Assembly (NCBI GenBank): GCA_016934955.1
Contig: JAFGRY010000030.1
Coordinates: 69,899 to 111,516, forward strand
Length of the DNA stretch: 41,618 nucleotides
Origin: a bacterium
GTDB lineage: Bacteria; Zhuqueibacterota; QNDG01; JAGLOF01
Direction: 5' to 3'
The notes under the pieces: generated by a model
Database searches by the model: none
What the model was told of the DNA's origin: nothing
What the model saw: the letters and a program-made list of their open reading frames with translations, nothing else
In this document: positions 31,749-40,298 of the stretch, one piece after another
How the letters are laid out: the number at the start of each line of letters is the position of its first letter
Numbering within the stretch: the stretch's first letter is position 1
Program-made: the position numbers and the translations under genes

Positions 31749-33602
31749 TCACCGTTTATATTCTTTCAGCAGCTCCTCGGCGTACATGCGTACTTCAAAG
31801 TCACTGTCCTTCAGTGCTTTCGTAAGGGCCGCCCGGGATTTTTCGGAAGGACGGTTCCCGAGAACCAGCACTGCCGTCCTGCGTACCTGTTCGTTCTCAT
31901 GATCCAGAGCGGCAATCACCTTGTCCAGGGCGCTCTCTGCGGGAATTTCCGCGAGACTCCGCACGCATCCCTGCACCACCCACCACTGCCCCGCTTTCAG
32001 CCCTTTGCTGAATGCGTCTTCCGCCCGGTCCGACCCGAGTTTGAGAAGAACCCGTCCCGCTTCGGCGCAGTCGCAGGTGCTGTCCGTTTCGAACCAGGCA
32101 ATGACCGGCTCTATCGCTTCCTTCGCGCCCAATTCACCCAGGGCCCAGGCCGACCAGCGCCGTGTATTGGGGTGATCCGCCCGCAGTCCCCGCAGCAGGG
32201 CCGGCACCGCGTTCGGCGATCCCAGCCGGGCCAGCGCCCGGGCGACAGAGGAGTCGTCCACATCCCGCTCAGGATTTAAAAATACATCCAGAAGCGGCTG
32301 CTCGGCTTCCGGAAAGCCGAGATTCCCCAGGGCTTCGGCGGCGGTGCGCCTGACATTGCGGTCGGGATCGTCCAGCAGTGCGATGAGGGGATCGACCGCT
32401 TTGAATGACCCTGATACTCCCAGCGCATCCGCTCCGTACCAGCGGACAAAGACATTCCCGTGGTCCATCAGCGTGATCAGCGAATCCACCGCCGCATCTC
32501 CGCCCCTGCTCAGACGGCCGGCAGCCTCGCGGATATCGCCCCGATTGCCGCTGGTCCGCATGGTGTGCATACGAGAGGTGATCTTTTCGGGAGACAAAGC
32601 CGCGGCTGCCGGTGAACCGGACCGCAGCAGGCCGCCGCTGAACAGTGAAATGATGATCAGCAGGACCGTGTAGAATCCGGTGACCGCGGCGATCTGTCCT
32701 CTGGTCTCAGGATACTGACGTTTAAACGCCAGCCGCAGCGGCAGTGAGAAGAACCTGCGGACGATCCGCGGCAGAGGAAAGAGAAAGGGTGATTGTGCCC
32801 TGAAGGCGTCGTAGGCGGCCCCGTGGTCCCGTTTCATGCGCCGCTCCTCCATCATGGCAATCGCGATGATGATCATGGCCGTCAGCAGCCAGGCGAGGCT
32901 GTTGGGTACGTCCACGTACCGCTTCATATTCGCTCCCGGCAGGAACATGACGCCGTAGCTCCAGATGATCCAGCCCAGATATTGCGGGTGGCGGGAGAGC
33001 CGGTAGATCCAGAAATCGGTCACCGCCCTTTTCTCGACGCGACCCTGCATCCAGGCGATGACCCCGAGCAGGAAGATCAGGAGCCCCAGGCCGGTGATGA
33101 TGAAGGGCAGCTCATTCCAGAGATTGATCCCGATCATTTCAAAGAGCTTCAGCAGCCAGTCATAAGGAAGCAGGGCCACGCTCCCCAGGCTCATGACATC
33201 GAAGGAGATATCGAGGAAGGGAAGCCAGAGAAAGCGCAGGAACGCCAGCCCTCCCAGGAAAAACATGGTCGCCGCGAAATGGCCGAACACCGGCAGAAAG
33301 AGCACCAGGGCCCCCGCCGAGGCCAGTCCCTTCTTCTCGAGAATGAAGCCGGCGGCGATGAGCCCGACGACAAGAGCGAAGCAGATGTAGCCGATCAGCC
33401 GGATGTGGTAGCGGGATACATACAGCTGCTCCCGCCAGTCGGTCATACTGTCCTGACCGGTGGCTACATTGGGGAAATTGAAGTGCCGGCCCACGAACTT
33501 GTCCAGCAGGGCCGGCAGTTCCGCGGAAGCGAAGGTGAGGCCGATGGTGAAAACGAGGGCCATGAAAGTGAGAACGATACCGGTCTTTGCGGTGCTGTTC
33601 AT
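31749..33602 (-). CDS. Isoprenylcysteine-methyltransferase-like membrane protein fused to HEAT repeats
   Basis: A 617-residue protein with two parts. Residues 1-325 are membrane helices containing the ICMT/PEMT-type motif RHPQYLGWIIWSYGVMFLPG (about 204-223) and the EE-containing segment MMEERRMKRDHGAAYDAFR (about 250-268). These are the S-adenosylmethionine-binding features of small integral-membrane methyltransferases. Residues 345-617 are about eight HEAT-like repeats, such as VDPLIALLDDPDRNVRRTAA and VIAALDHENEQVRRTAVLVL, probably on the cytoplasmic side. The methyl acceptor is unknown. ATG 33602 overlaps the amidohydrolase stop (ATGA) and has AGGAG seven bases upstream, so translation is coupled. 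The HEAT part may recruit a protein substrate, which is inference. Confidence 0.82.
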   Translation of the reverse strand: MNSTAKTGIVLTFMALVFTIGLTFASAELPALLDKFVGRHFNFPNVATGQDSMTDWREQLYVSRYHIRLIGYICFALVVGLIAAGFILEKKGLASAGALVLFLPVFGHFAATMFFLGGLAFLRFLWLPFLDISFDVMSLGSVALLPYDWLLKLFEMIGINLWNELPFIITGLGLLIFLLGVIAWMQGRVEKRAVTDFWIYRLSRHPQYLGWIIWSYGVMFLPGANMKRYVDVPNSLAWLLTAMIIIAIAMMEERRMKRDHGAAYDAFRAQSPFLFPLPRIVRRFFSLPLRLAFKRQYPETRGQIAAVTGFYTVLLIIISLFSGGLLRSGSPAAAALSPEKITSRMHTMRTSGNRGDIREAAGRLSRGGDAAVDSLITLMDHGNVFVRWYGADALGVSGSFKAVDPLIALLDDPDRNVRRTAAEALGNLGFPEAEQPLLDVFLNPERDVDDSSVARALARLGSPNAVPALLRGLRADHPNTRRWSAWALGELGAKEAIEPVIAWFETDSTCDCAEAGRVLLKLGSDRAEDAFSKGLKAGQWWVVQGCVRSLAEIPAESALDKVIAALDHENEQVRRTAVLVLGNRPSEKSRAALTKALKDSDFEVRMYAEELLKEYKR

Positions 33603-34939
33603 AGGGTGTCTCCTGTACAATACCTGTTGCCGGCCACAGTCCGGAGATCGTTTCTGACGAACGCCGGCTCTCCGCCGATAATGACACATTTCAAACGGGT
33701 GAGGGTTTCCAGGTCCCGCAGGGGGGCGCCGTCCACGATGAGGATGTCGGCCAGTTTTCCCGGCTCCAGCGTTCCCAGATCATGCTCGCGACCCGATGCC
33801 CGGGCGGCATACCGGGTCGCCGCTTCCAGTACCTCTCTGCGGGTCATGCCGGACCGGACAAGCGCTTCCATCTCTTCCAGGGGCAGCATCTCTTTCATGC
33901 TCATACCGTTATAGTCGTTGCCCACGGCGACCACGCCGCCGAATCGCCGGAAACGACGGACCATTTCGAACACCATCTCGAGCACGAACCGCCGGTGAAT
34001 GTCCGGATCCGCATCCCGAAGAATATCTCCGAGGAGCGCGCTCAGCGTCGGCACCAGCATCATGCCCCGGGAAGCCATGCGGGAGAGTATCGGGTCGTAC
34101 TGCGGATAGGTGTCGTGAAAAAAATGGCGGTACGGATCATCACTCGATAACGCCCGTTTCTTCGCCTCCTCATCGGTCCACCCGGGAGGAAAGGGCATGT
34201 GTTCGATCACATCGATGCCGCCATCGACTGCAATGGGAAAGCAGTGCACCTGGATCATATGGGCCCGTACAATGACGCCGCGGGCGTGGGCCTCGTCCGT
34301 GATGGCAGCAGTGGTTTTCAGGTCGAGCATGGGAACAGGATGTTCCCGGTTCCAGCTCGGGTCGATCGCCACTTTGATGAGACCCGCGCCTCTGCCGAGA
34401 ATGTCCCGTACCGCCGCCCGGCCCTCTTCGGGGCCGGCAACCTCACAATTGAATCCGGAGGTGTGGTGGACGGCATCCGGGTAGCCGCCGGGGGCGGTGA
34501 CGATGGGGCCGGCGTAGATGAAGCGGGCGGCGGGAAAATCGCAGGGTGCGGCGAGACCCGATTCGAGCTCGGACCAGGGGGATCCCAGGTCGCACACCGT
34601 GGTCACTCCGCGGCGCAGAAATTCGCGGCGTACGTCCGGAGAGGCACCATGGTGGACATGAGCGTTGATGATGCCCGGCATGACGGTGCAGCCCGAGGCG
34701 TCTATCACCTCCGTCGCGGGAGGAATGACGAAGTCCCGCAGCCGTCCCGCTGCGGCGATCCGGTCGCCCTCGATGACAACGCAGCCGTGCTCGATCGGGT
34801 CGGTGCCGTTGCAGGGGACCACGGTGCCGCCGCTGATCACGACGGCGCCGGCGGGAACCGTGTACCGTACGGCGGCGGGCCGGCAGGAGAGCAGTGAGCC
34901 CAGCGCCGTCAGGACTGTGATGTGTATGCAGCGTTTCAT
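33599..34939 (-). CDS. Metal-dependent amidohydrolase lipoprotein
   Basis: A 446-residue imidazolonepropionase/dipeptidase-like amidohydrolase. The lipobox ends at LGSLLSC (Cys19). The N-terminal beta domain (AVVISGGTVVPCNGTDPIEH) is followed by metal ligands HVH at 94-96 in GIINAHVHHG. Later pieces include a Lys in GLIKVAIDPSW (possible carboxylated bridging position), VIVRAHMIQVH, IDVIEHMPF, VAVGNDYNG (core Asp), and a C-terminal LEPGKLADILIVDGAPL. The protein is predicted to be anchored in the envelope, and the substrate is unknown. It is 43 bp from the upstream GH2-sandwich gene and overlaps the downstream methyltransferase gene by 4 bp. Confidence 0.87.
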   Translation of the reverse strand: MKRCIHITVLTALGSLLSCRPAAVRYTVPAGAVVISGGTVVPCNGTDPIEHGCVVIEGDRIAAAGRLRDFVIPPATEVIDASGCTVMPGIINAHVHHGASPDVRREFLRRGVTTVCDLGSPWSELESGLAAPCDFPAARFIYAGPIVTAPGGYPDAVHHTSGFNCEVAGPEEGRAAVRDILGRGAGLIKVAIDPSWNREHPVPMLDLKTTAAITDEAHARGVIVRAHMIQVHCFPIAVDGGIDVIEHMPFPPGWTDEEAKKRALSSDDPYRHFFHDTYPQYDPILSRMASRGMMLVPTLSALLGDILRDADPDIHRRFVLEMVFEMVRRFRRFGGVVAVGNDYNGMSMKEMLPLEEMEALVRSGMTRREVLEAATRYAARASGREHDLGTLEPGKLADILIVDGAPLRDLETLTRLKCVIIGGEPAFVRNDLRTVAGNRYCTGDTL

Positions 34940-34982
34940 GTGTATGCAATCTCCTCTGTTAGATGCGTACAGGTGTTTCGGG

Positions 34983-36980
34983 TCAGCGGCGCTGTCCCCG
35001 GCCTGCGGCCAGCAGTGCCGACCGGGTCGTCAGTCCCACGGGACCGTCCCAGATGCCGCCGGTGCGCCAGACATCGAAGACCCGGACGGCAATGGTGTTC
35101 GCGCTGCCATTGCGAATCAGCCCCCGGGGAACGGAGTAGAGACGCTGCTGCTGCCAGATGGTCGTCCCGTGGGGCGTCAGCTCGTCCGGCGTGAATGAAC
35201 CGGTCTCCCCGATCTTCTCGCCGTTCAGCCAGACCTGGTCGAAGTCGTTGATCCTGCCGAGGACGAGAATGAGATCGTCTTCCGGATCCGCCCCGTCGGT
35301 CAGAAACGATGTGCGGTACCACCCGAATCCATCAAGCTCCGGATATCCCTGATACTCCCAGAAGGCCGGGACGACCACATCCCTCCAGTCCGCATCATCG
35401 AAGGCGGCGGACGCCCGGGCGTCGTCGTCGCCGGGGGCGAATTTCCAGTACCCGGACAGATCCTGCTTCAGAAAGACCGACAGCCGCCGGTCCAAAAAGA
35501 TGCCCACCGGACCTTCCACGATACCCCCGGGACCGCGGCTGTTCCAGACACGAATGGCGATACAGTTTTTTTCTCCCCGGCTGAGCAGCGATGCAGGAAG
35601 CGGGTAACTGCGTTCAAGACCAGCGGCGCTGCCCGCACCCGGAGCGATGAGTCCCGAGCTGTTGAAATAATGACCGTTGATGAACACCTCGTCATTATCG
35701 TTGATACGTCCCAGTTTCACCGTCAGGTATGCGTGGGCGGGAATGTCAGGCAGGGTGAAATACTTCCGGTACCAGACAATCCCGTCCAGTCCCGGAAAGC
35801 CGCTGTTTTCCCAGCAGCCGGGGACGGAGATGGTGTCGGGGTGCGGTGTCCGGTGCTCCGGATCACTGAGAGCAGGATCATCTTCGAGAAAGAATTCCCA
35901 GGTTCCGGCGAGGTTCAGCAGCAGCTCCTGTTTTGGCTCAGGAAAGGACGTGCCGGCCCTGATCTGTTCCCCGCGGGTGAAAGCGAGGAAATCGTCCCTG
36001 GTGACGATGCCCACGGGGCCTTCGATCATGCCCCCCTGGCCGCCGAAATCGTACACCCTCACCGTCAGGGTATTGATGCCGTCCCGGACCAGGGCATGGG
36101 GCGGGATGAGATAGAAACGGTTCTGCGTGCGATTGTCATAGCGTTCCCGGTTGCTGTGGTCGGTGGGAAAGACACCCGTGACGCCGATGCGGACGCCGTT
36201 GAGCCAGGTCTCGTCCTGGTCGTCGATGGCGCCCAGGGCGAGCACCAGCGTCTGCGCCGAATCAGCCGGCGGCAGCAGGAATTGACAGCGGTAGGTACCG
36301 GCGCCGTCGAGATCCGGAAATCCCTGATATTCCCAGGGAGACGGGACGGTCACCCGTTTCCAGCCCTTCCCGCCGATGGGCGGCTCTTTCCACGACTCCC
36401 GCCATCCGGGATGAAACATCCAGGCGCCCGAGAGATCGGTGAGAAAAGGGATGCCGTAGAGAGAGGTGTCGGCGTTCAGCGGCTCCAGCGCGAGGGGCCC
36501 GGAGGCAATGCCCCCCTGGTCCCGCAGGTTGTACACCCGCACGGCGATCACGTTGAGCGTGTCCGTCCTGAGGAGATTCACCGGTACCCGGTAGATGCGC
36601 CGGGTGTTCATGGCCGGCCGGTACCAGGGCGGGAACCCCCCGGTCGCGCCGATACGACGGCCGTTCAGCCAGACTTCGTCCGCGTCGCTGATCCGGCCGA
36701 GACGCAGGCAGAGCACGGTGTCCGGAATTCCTGATGGACAGGAGAACGCTTTTCGGTACCAGGCGAATCCGTCATGACCGGGAAATCCGTCCCGTTCCCA
36801 TGTTCCCGGAAGCCGTGTCTCTGCCCAGTCGGCAGCATCATATCCCGGATCGATGAACGACGTGTCGTCCAGAAGAGAGATGTTCCAGGTGCCGGCCAGA
36901 TCGATCCGCAGTCCCTGTTCATGAGAGCAGAACATCCCTGAGAGCGAGAAGAAGAGTATCAGTGAGGCGAGAGTCCGCAT
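34983..36980 (-). CDS. Secreted protein of four tandem GH2-type beta-sandwich domains
   Basis: A 665-residue exported protein (signal MRTLASLILFFSLSGMFC; possible lipoprotein Cys18, though Phe at -1 is unusual). The body is four repeats of about 145 residues, at roughly 27-166, 181-326, 356-495 and 507-652. Each repeat runs through W-E-x2-G-F/Y-P-x-L/H-D-G near the start, a WYRxxF strand (degenerate in repeat 2), LGRIxDxDEVWLNGxxIG in the middle, and xAVRVYxxxxxGGIxxGPxG at the end. This pattern is the sugar-binding jelly-roll N-terminal domain of GH2 glycosidases. No TIM barrel or catalytic domain is present. It could bind glycans or act as a surface adhesin. It leads the operon with the amidohydrolase and the methyltransferase-HEAT gene. 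Confidence 0.85.
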   Translation of the reverse strand: MRTLASLILFFSLSGMFCSHEQGLRIDLAGTWNISLLDDTSFIDPGYDAADWAETRLPGTWERDGFPGHDGFAWYRKAFSCPSGIPDTVLCLRLGRISDADEVWLNGRRIGATGGFPPWYRPAMNTRRIYRVPVNLLRTDTLNVIAVRVYNLRDQGGIASGPLALEPLNADTSLYGIPFLTDLSGAWMFHPGWRESWKEPPIGGKGWKRVTVPSPWEYQGFPDLDGAGTYRCQFLLPPADSAQTLVLALGAIDDQDETWLNGVRIGVTGVFPTDHSNRERYDNRTQNRFYLIPPHALVRDGINTLTVRVYDFGGQGGMIEGPVGIVTRDDFLAFTRGEQIRAGTSFPEPKQELLLNLAGTWEFFLEDDPALSDPEHRTPHPDTISVPGCWENSGFPGLDGIVWYRKYFTLPDIPAHAYLTVKLGRINDNDEVFINGHYFNSSGLIAPGAGSAAGLERSYPLPASLLSRGEKNCIAIRVWNSRGPGGIVEGPVGIFLDRRLSVFLKQDLSGYWKFAPGDDDARASAAFDDADWRDVVVPAFWEYQGYPELDGFGWYRTSFLTDGADPEDDLILVLGRINDFDQVWLNGEKIGETGSFTPDELTPHGTTIWQQQRLYSVPRGLIRNGSANTIAVRVFDVWRTGGIWDGPVGLTTRSALLAAGRGQRR

Positions 36981-37083
36981 GTGTGCATCCTTTCCGCGAC
37001 AGTGTCATCGACGACGTTCACATCAAGATACTGATTTAGAAAGGAGATGTTGTCACCTGCGGGTAAATAGATGTAAAAAAATG

Positions 37084-37773
37084 TCACGGAATGAATTTGT
37101 AGCCGATGCCGTGCACGGTGAGGATGTGCCGCGGGTGAGCGGGATCGGGCTCGATTTTTTTCCGCAGCTTGAGGATGTGGTTGTCAACCGTACGGGTCGA
37201 GGGGAAGGCGTCATAGCCCCACACCTGTTCGATAAGGTCGTCACGGCTCACCGTCGTTTGCGCGTGGCGGTGAAAGTAGCGGATTATTTCGAATTCCTTG
37301 TGGGTCAGTTCCACCGGACCGGCGCCTTCATGGGCTGTATAACGGGTGAGGTCCACCTGTAAACGCCCGAACCGGACAGGAGTTACCGCACTTTCTCCCG
37401 TGCCGGTTCTGCGCATTACCGCCTTGATCCTGGCGAGGAGCTCCCGGACGCTGAACGGTTTGGTGATGTAATCATCGGCACCGATCTCCAGCCCCAGTAC
37501 CTTGTCGATCTCTTCCCCCCGGGCGGTGAGCATGATGACCGGCATGGTCAGTCCGGCGGCCCTGATCTCACGGCAGACATCGAATCCCGATATACCGGGC
37601 AGCATGATGTCGAGCAGGATCAGATCCGGGCGCCTGTCCATGGCCAGCCGCATGCCGAGGGCGCCGTTATCGGCGATAATCACCTCGTGTCCCTCGAATT
37701 CGAGATTGTCCTTCAATCCGGCGGCCATCGCCGTTTCGTCTTCAATGATCAGTATCACTGCCATGGGGACCAT
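37084..37773 (-). CDS. OmpR-family response regulator
   Basis: A 229-residue two-domain regulator. The receiver has the acidic pair in IIEDE, the phosphoacceptor Asp55 in LILLDIMLPG, Thr83 in MLTARG and Lys105 in ITKPFS. The C-terminal winged helix (about 130-229) contains ELTHKEFEIIRYFHRH, then DDLIEQVWGYDAFPSTRTVDNHILKLRKKIE and GIGYKFIP, the OmpR/PhoB DNA-binding signature. It binds direct-repeat promoters when phosphorylated by the kinase directly upstream (gap 18 bp). ATG 37773 or ATG 37764 (three codons later) are both possible starts; neither has a strong SD, so translation may be coupled to the kinase. Confidence 0.95.
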   Translation of the reverse strand: MVPMAVILIIEDETAMAAGLKDNLEFEGHEVIIADNGALGMRLAMDRRPDLILLDIMLPGISGFDVCREIRAAGLTMPVIMLTARGEEIDKVLGLEIGADDYITKPFSVRELLARIKAVMRRTGTGESAVTPVRFGRLQVDLTRYTAHEGAGPVELTHKEFEIIRYFHRHAQTTVSRDDLIEQVWGYDAFPSTRTVDNHILKLRKKIEPDPAHPRHILTVHGIGYKFIP

Positions 37774-37791
37774 CCGCTTTTTCAGGTGATT

Positions 37792-39456
37792 TCACTGCGA
37801 TTCCTTCGGTCCGACCGCGGGAAAAACGAGTGAAAAGGTGCTGCCCTCCCCGGGACGGCTGTGCACGCTTACGGAGCCGCAGTGTGCCTCCATGATCGAT
37901 CGGACGAGGCTGAGTCCGATGCCCGTACCCCTGGTGGACGCGGTAAGGCTGCCTTCCACTCGGTAGAACTTGTCGAAAATTTTCTTCTGTTCGTATTCCG
38001 GTATGCCGATGCCCCGATCGGCAACGGAAAGAACCATCAGGCGTCCGTCCTTTTTGAGGGAAATGGTGATCTCCTTTCTCCCGGCGCTGTATCGAACCGC
38101 GTTGCTGATCAGGTTGTCCAGCGCCTGCAGCACGGCCTCGCGATCGAGGACAACCGGCGGCAGTTCTGCGTCGATATCGAGCCGCAGTATGAACCCCTGC
38201 TGTTCGAGACTGAAACGGGTGAGATCCGCTGTTTCATGGACCAGATCCTGAAGACGCTCCGGCGCAAACCGGTACCGTTTCTTCCGCGCCTCCATTCTGG
38301 AAAAGTCAAGGATCGTATCGATCATCCTGCCCAGCCGAATGCTTTCGTTCCTGATGATCCGGTAGTACTCCAGTTTCTTCTCGTCGCCCCGTACCCGTTT
38401 CATCTCCAGTGTTTCCGCGTGCAGGCGGATGAGGCTCAGGGGCGTCCGCAGTTCGTGTGATACATTGGCCACGAAATCGGTTTTCATGCGCGCGAGCCGG
38501 ATCTCTCCGCTCACCGCCCGGAGAAGCACGAGGATGCCCGCAAGGAGCGTTCCGTTGACAAGGATGATGCTGATGAGGCTCTGCCGCCGGCGGGCGCTGC
38601 TGACATGCTGCAGACTGGTGCCGCGGGGCTTGATAAGGAGATGCTGGTCCGGAAGGATCCAGAGGGGAGCACTCTGCTCGAACGATGCGCGAAGACCGTG
38701 CTGCCGCGGATCCGCGGTCTCTACCCGCAGTTCGCGAGGCGCACCTTTCTCCTCCGCGGCCGCGGGAGAGAGCATGAGAAGCGTCCGGTCGTTGCGGCTG
38801 TCTTCCACGGCCAGGGTGAAGCCGCTCTCGGCCATTTCCCGGAATTTCGGGGCAGCCGCGGCTTCGAGGAAACGGGCGTGGTCGATGCCGATCGCGATGA
38901 GAAGGATCCGCGATACATCCGTGTCGCTGATGACAGGGGTAAGCAGCAGAGAGGCCCGTCCCGAACCGGGTGCGGCGATATCGGTGATGACCGGATTCCT
39001 GTATCCCTGGTGCACCCTGGCGACTGCGGCGGCGATTTCGGCGCCGGAAGCCGTCATGGCCTGTGATACTGAAAATGGAGGCAGAACGCCGCCGCTCACG
39101 CCCTGTCCGGTGCGGTGGGCGGCCGCCAGCAGCAGCGGGTTTTCACCGTAGCGGTAGAGGGCGACAGTGTGCACCGCAGGTGTAGACGAGAGGTACGTCA
39201 GCATCCCGGTCCGGAGCGCGGCGGTATTCTTCTCCCGGGAAAGGGCGGCGATGCTGTTGATCCAGCCGGAGTAGCGGTCCCAGAAATCCTGGTTGATGGA
39301 GAAGAGAATGGTCTCCAGCTGCCGCTGGTAGATCGCCCGTATCCGCGCTTCATCACGATTCAGCTGGGCAAGCTGAAAGACGGAGAAGGTGACCACCGGC
39401 AGCAGCAGGCCGAGTCCAATGATCAGGATTAAATTTCGGGGAAGGGGTGATTTCAT
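37792..39456 (-). CDS. Sensor histidine kinase
   Basis: A 554-residue membrane kinase. TM1 (about 8-28) and TM2 (about 293-313) bracket a periplasmic sensor of about 265 residues with an alpha/beta pattern (VHTVALYRY, ASLLLTPVISD, FTLAVEDSRND), possibly double-Cache-like. HisKA has the phosphoacceptor His334 in FVANVSHELRTPLSL. The ATPase domain has the N box in ALDNLISNAVRYS, VADRGIGIP and TRGTGIGLSLV. There is no HAMP between TM2 and HisKA. It would autophosphorylate and hand on to the regulator 18 bp downstream. It starts 3 bp after the DUF6429 gene. The signal sensed is unknown. Confidence 0.93.
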   Translation of the reverse strand: MKSPLPRNLILIIGLGLLLPVVTFSVFQLAQLNRDEARIRAIYQRQLETILFSINQDFWDRYSGWINSIAALSREKNTAALRTGMLTYLSSTPAVHTVALYRYGENPLLLAAAHRTGQGVSGGVLPPFSVSQAMTASGAEIAAAVARVHQGYRNPVITDIAAPGSGRASLLLTPVISDTDVSRILLIAIGIDHARFLEAAAAPKFREMAESGFTLAVEDSRNDRTLLMLSPAAAEEKGAPRELRVETADPRQHGLRASFEQSAPLWILPDQHLLIKPRGTSLQHVSSARRRQSLISIILVNGTLLAGILVLLRAVSGEIRLARMKTDFVANVSHELRTPLSLIRLHAETLEMKRVRGDEKKLEYYRIIRNESIRLGRMIDTILDFSRMEARKKRYRFAPERLQDLVHETADLTRFSLEQQGFILRLDIDAELPPVVLDREAVLQALDNLISNAVRYSAGRKEITISLKKDGRLMVLSVADRGIGIPEYEQKKIFDKFYRVEGSLTASTRGTGIGLSLVRSIMEAHCGSVSVHSRPGEGSTFSLVFPAVGPKESQ

Positions 39457-39459
39457 ATC

Positions 39460-39696
39460 TCATTCCCGCTGGAAATGTTTTTTAAAGAGTGTTTCCGCCT
39501 GTTCCATACCCGCGGCGGTGATCGTCAGGGATGTTTCCCGGGTGTTCGGATCGGCGATAAGACCCTTGCGGTGGAGCCGTGCCAGCGTCTCCCGGTCGAA
39601 CCCTTTCCAGGCCCGGCCCGTGTCCCCGGTGCGGGAGGTGACAAGGTAGAGCAGCGCCAGGGTCATCTCATCCACTTTTTCAGGGTTGTACTTCAT
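39460..39696 (-). CDS. DUF6429-family protein
   Basis: A 78-residue cytoplasmic protein with the family opening KYNPEKVDEMTLALLYLVTS, the central RAWKGFDRETLARLHRKGLI, and SLTITAAGMEQAETLFKKHF. The pattern of short helices with a RLHEKGLI-type turn suggests a winged-helix-like fold, but no function is known for DUF6429. Its stop is 3 bp from the kinase ATG, the tightest spacing in the window, so it is an integral part of the two-component operon and could act on the kinase or regulator. The lipoprotein gene ends 27 bp upstream. Confidence 0.75.
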   Translation of the reverse strand: MKYNPEKVDEMTLALLYLVTSRTGDTGRAWKGFDRETLARLHRKGLIADPNTRETSLTITAAGMEQAETLFKKHFQRE

Positions 39697-39723
39697 TGAA
39701 TGCCTGCCCCCTGTCGCTCGCGG

Positions 39724-40191
39724 TTATTTTTCCGCCCAGTTTCTCAGTTCGCGTTTGATTTTTTCTTCCACCTTTTTCCCGATCTCTTCCCAGTCCTGAT
39801 CCTTGTTGTCGGTCTCGTCCAGCCATTTTTTAATGCCCGTCCGCACCTTCTCTTCCACTTTCACCCCGATCTCATCCCACTCCTTCTCCTTCTCGCTTTT
39901 ACCGCAGGGTTTTTTGCCGCGCTTCGCGCGGCTGCTACCGCCCAGGGCGATCATGGCGCCGAGAATGAACCCGAAATTATACCAGCCCCCGGTATTGTTG
40001 ATTTCATAGATGCCGACATTGTCGGTGAAGAGGCTGATGATGAACGCGACAAAACAGATCAGCCCGTGCCAGAGGCCGGCCCAGAACCCGGCGGGTTTCT
40101 CGACATACATGTCGTTGTTCGCCGTGCAGCCGGCAATGAGCATGACTGCGGCGACTGTCAGGATCAGCAGTATTGCGGTTCTTTTTTCCAT
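39724..40191 (-). CDS. Small inner-membrane lipoprotein with repeated amphipathic helices
   Basis: A 155-residue protein. The lipobox ends at MLIAGC (Cys22). Two hydrophobic segments follow: WAGLWHGLICFVAFIISLFT (about 39-58) and GWYNFGFILGAMIALGG (about 72-88), separated by TDNVGIYEINNTG. This core is a widely conserved hypothetical motif. The C-terminus has two similar highly charged repeats, EWDEIGVKVEEKVRTGIKKW and DWEEIGKKVEEKIKRELRNW, absent from shorter relatives I know. ATG 40191 is chosen because AAGGAG lies five bases upstream; the frame to 40290 is otherwise unsupported. The function is unknown. It lies 107 bp after the GH95 gene and 27 bp before the DUF6429 gene. Confidence 0.72.
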   Translation of the reverse strand: MEKRTAILLILTVAAVMLIAGCTANNDMYVEKPAGFWAGLWHGLICFVAFIISLFTDNVGIYEINNTGGWYNFGFILGAMIALGGSSRAKRGKKPCGKSEKEKEWDEIGVKVEEKVRTGIKKWLDETDNKDQDWEEIGKKVEEKIKRELRNWAEK

Positions 40192-40236
40192 GACTACTCC
40201 TTGTTTGGTTTCCGGGGCGGTGCGTGCGATGTTCCC

Positions 40237-40253
40237 GCCGGCAGGCTGCCGGC
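40237..40253 (-). terminator. Hairpin downstream of the GH95 gene
   Basis: GCCGGCAG and CTGCCGGC form a perfect 8-bp stem with a single-base loop, about 46 bp beyond the GH95 stop. No T-tract follows, so it is only terminator-like. Confidence 0.35.
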
Positions 40254-40298
40254 CGTACCTGTATAACAGCTGAATTCCCCGTATCTTCACCGGAATTC

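Noticed and set aside
32793..33914. 373-codon plus-strand frame
   Set aside because: Antisense to the methyltransferase-HEAT and amidohydrolase genes, with low-complexity acidic/His-rich composition typical of shadows.
35670..36734. 354-codon plus-strand frame
   Set aside because: Antisense to the four-repeat sandwich protein; no start signal or recognised motif.
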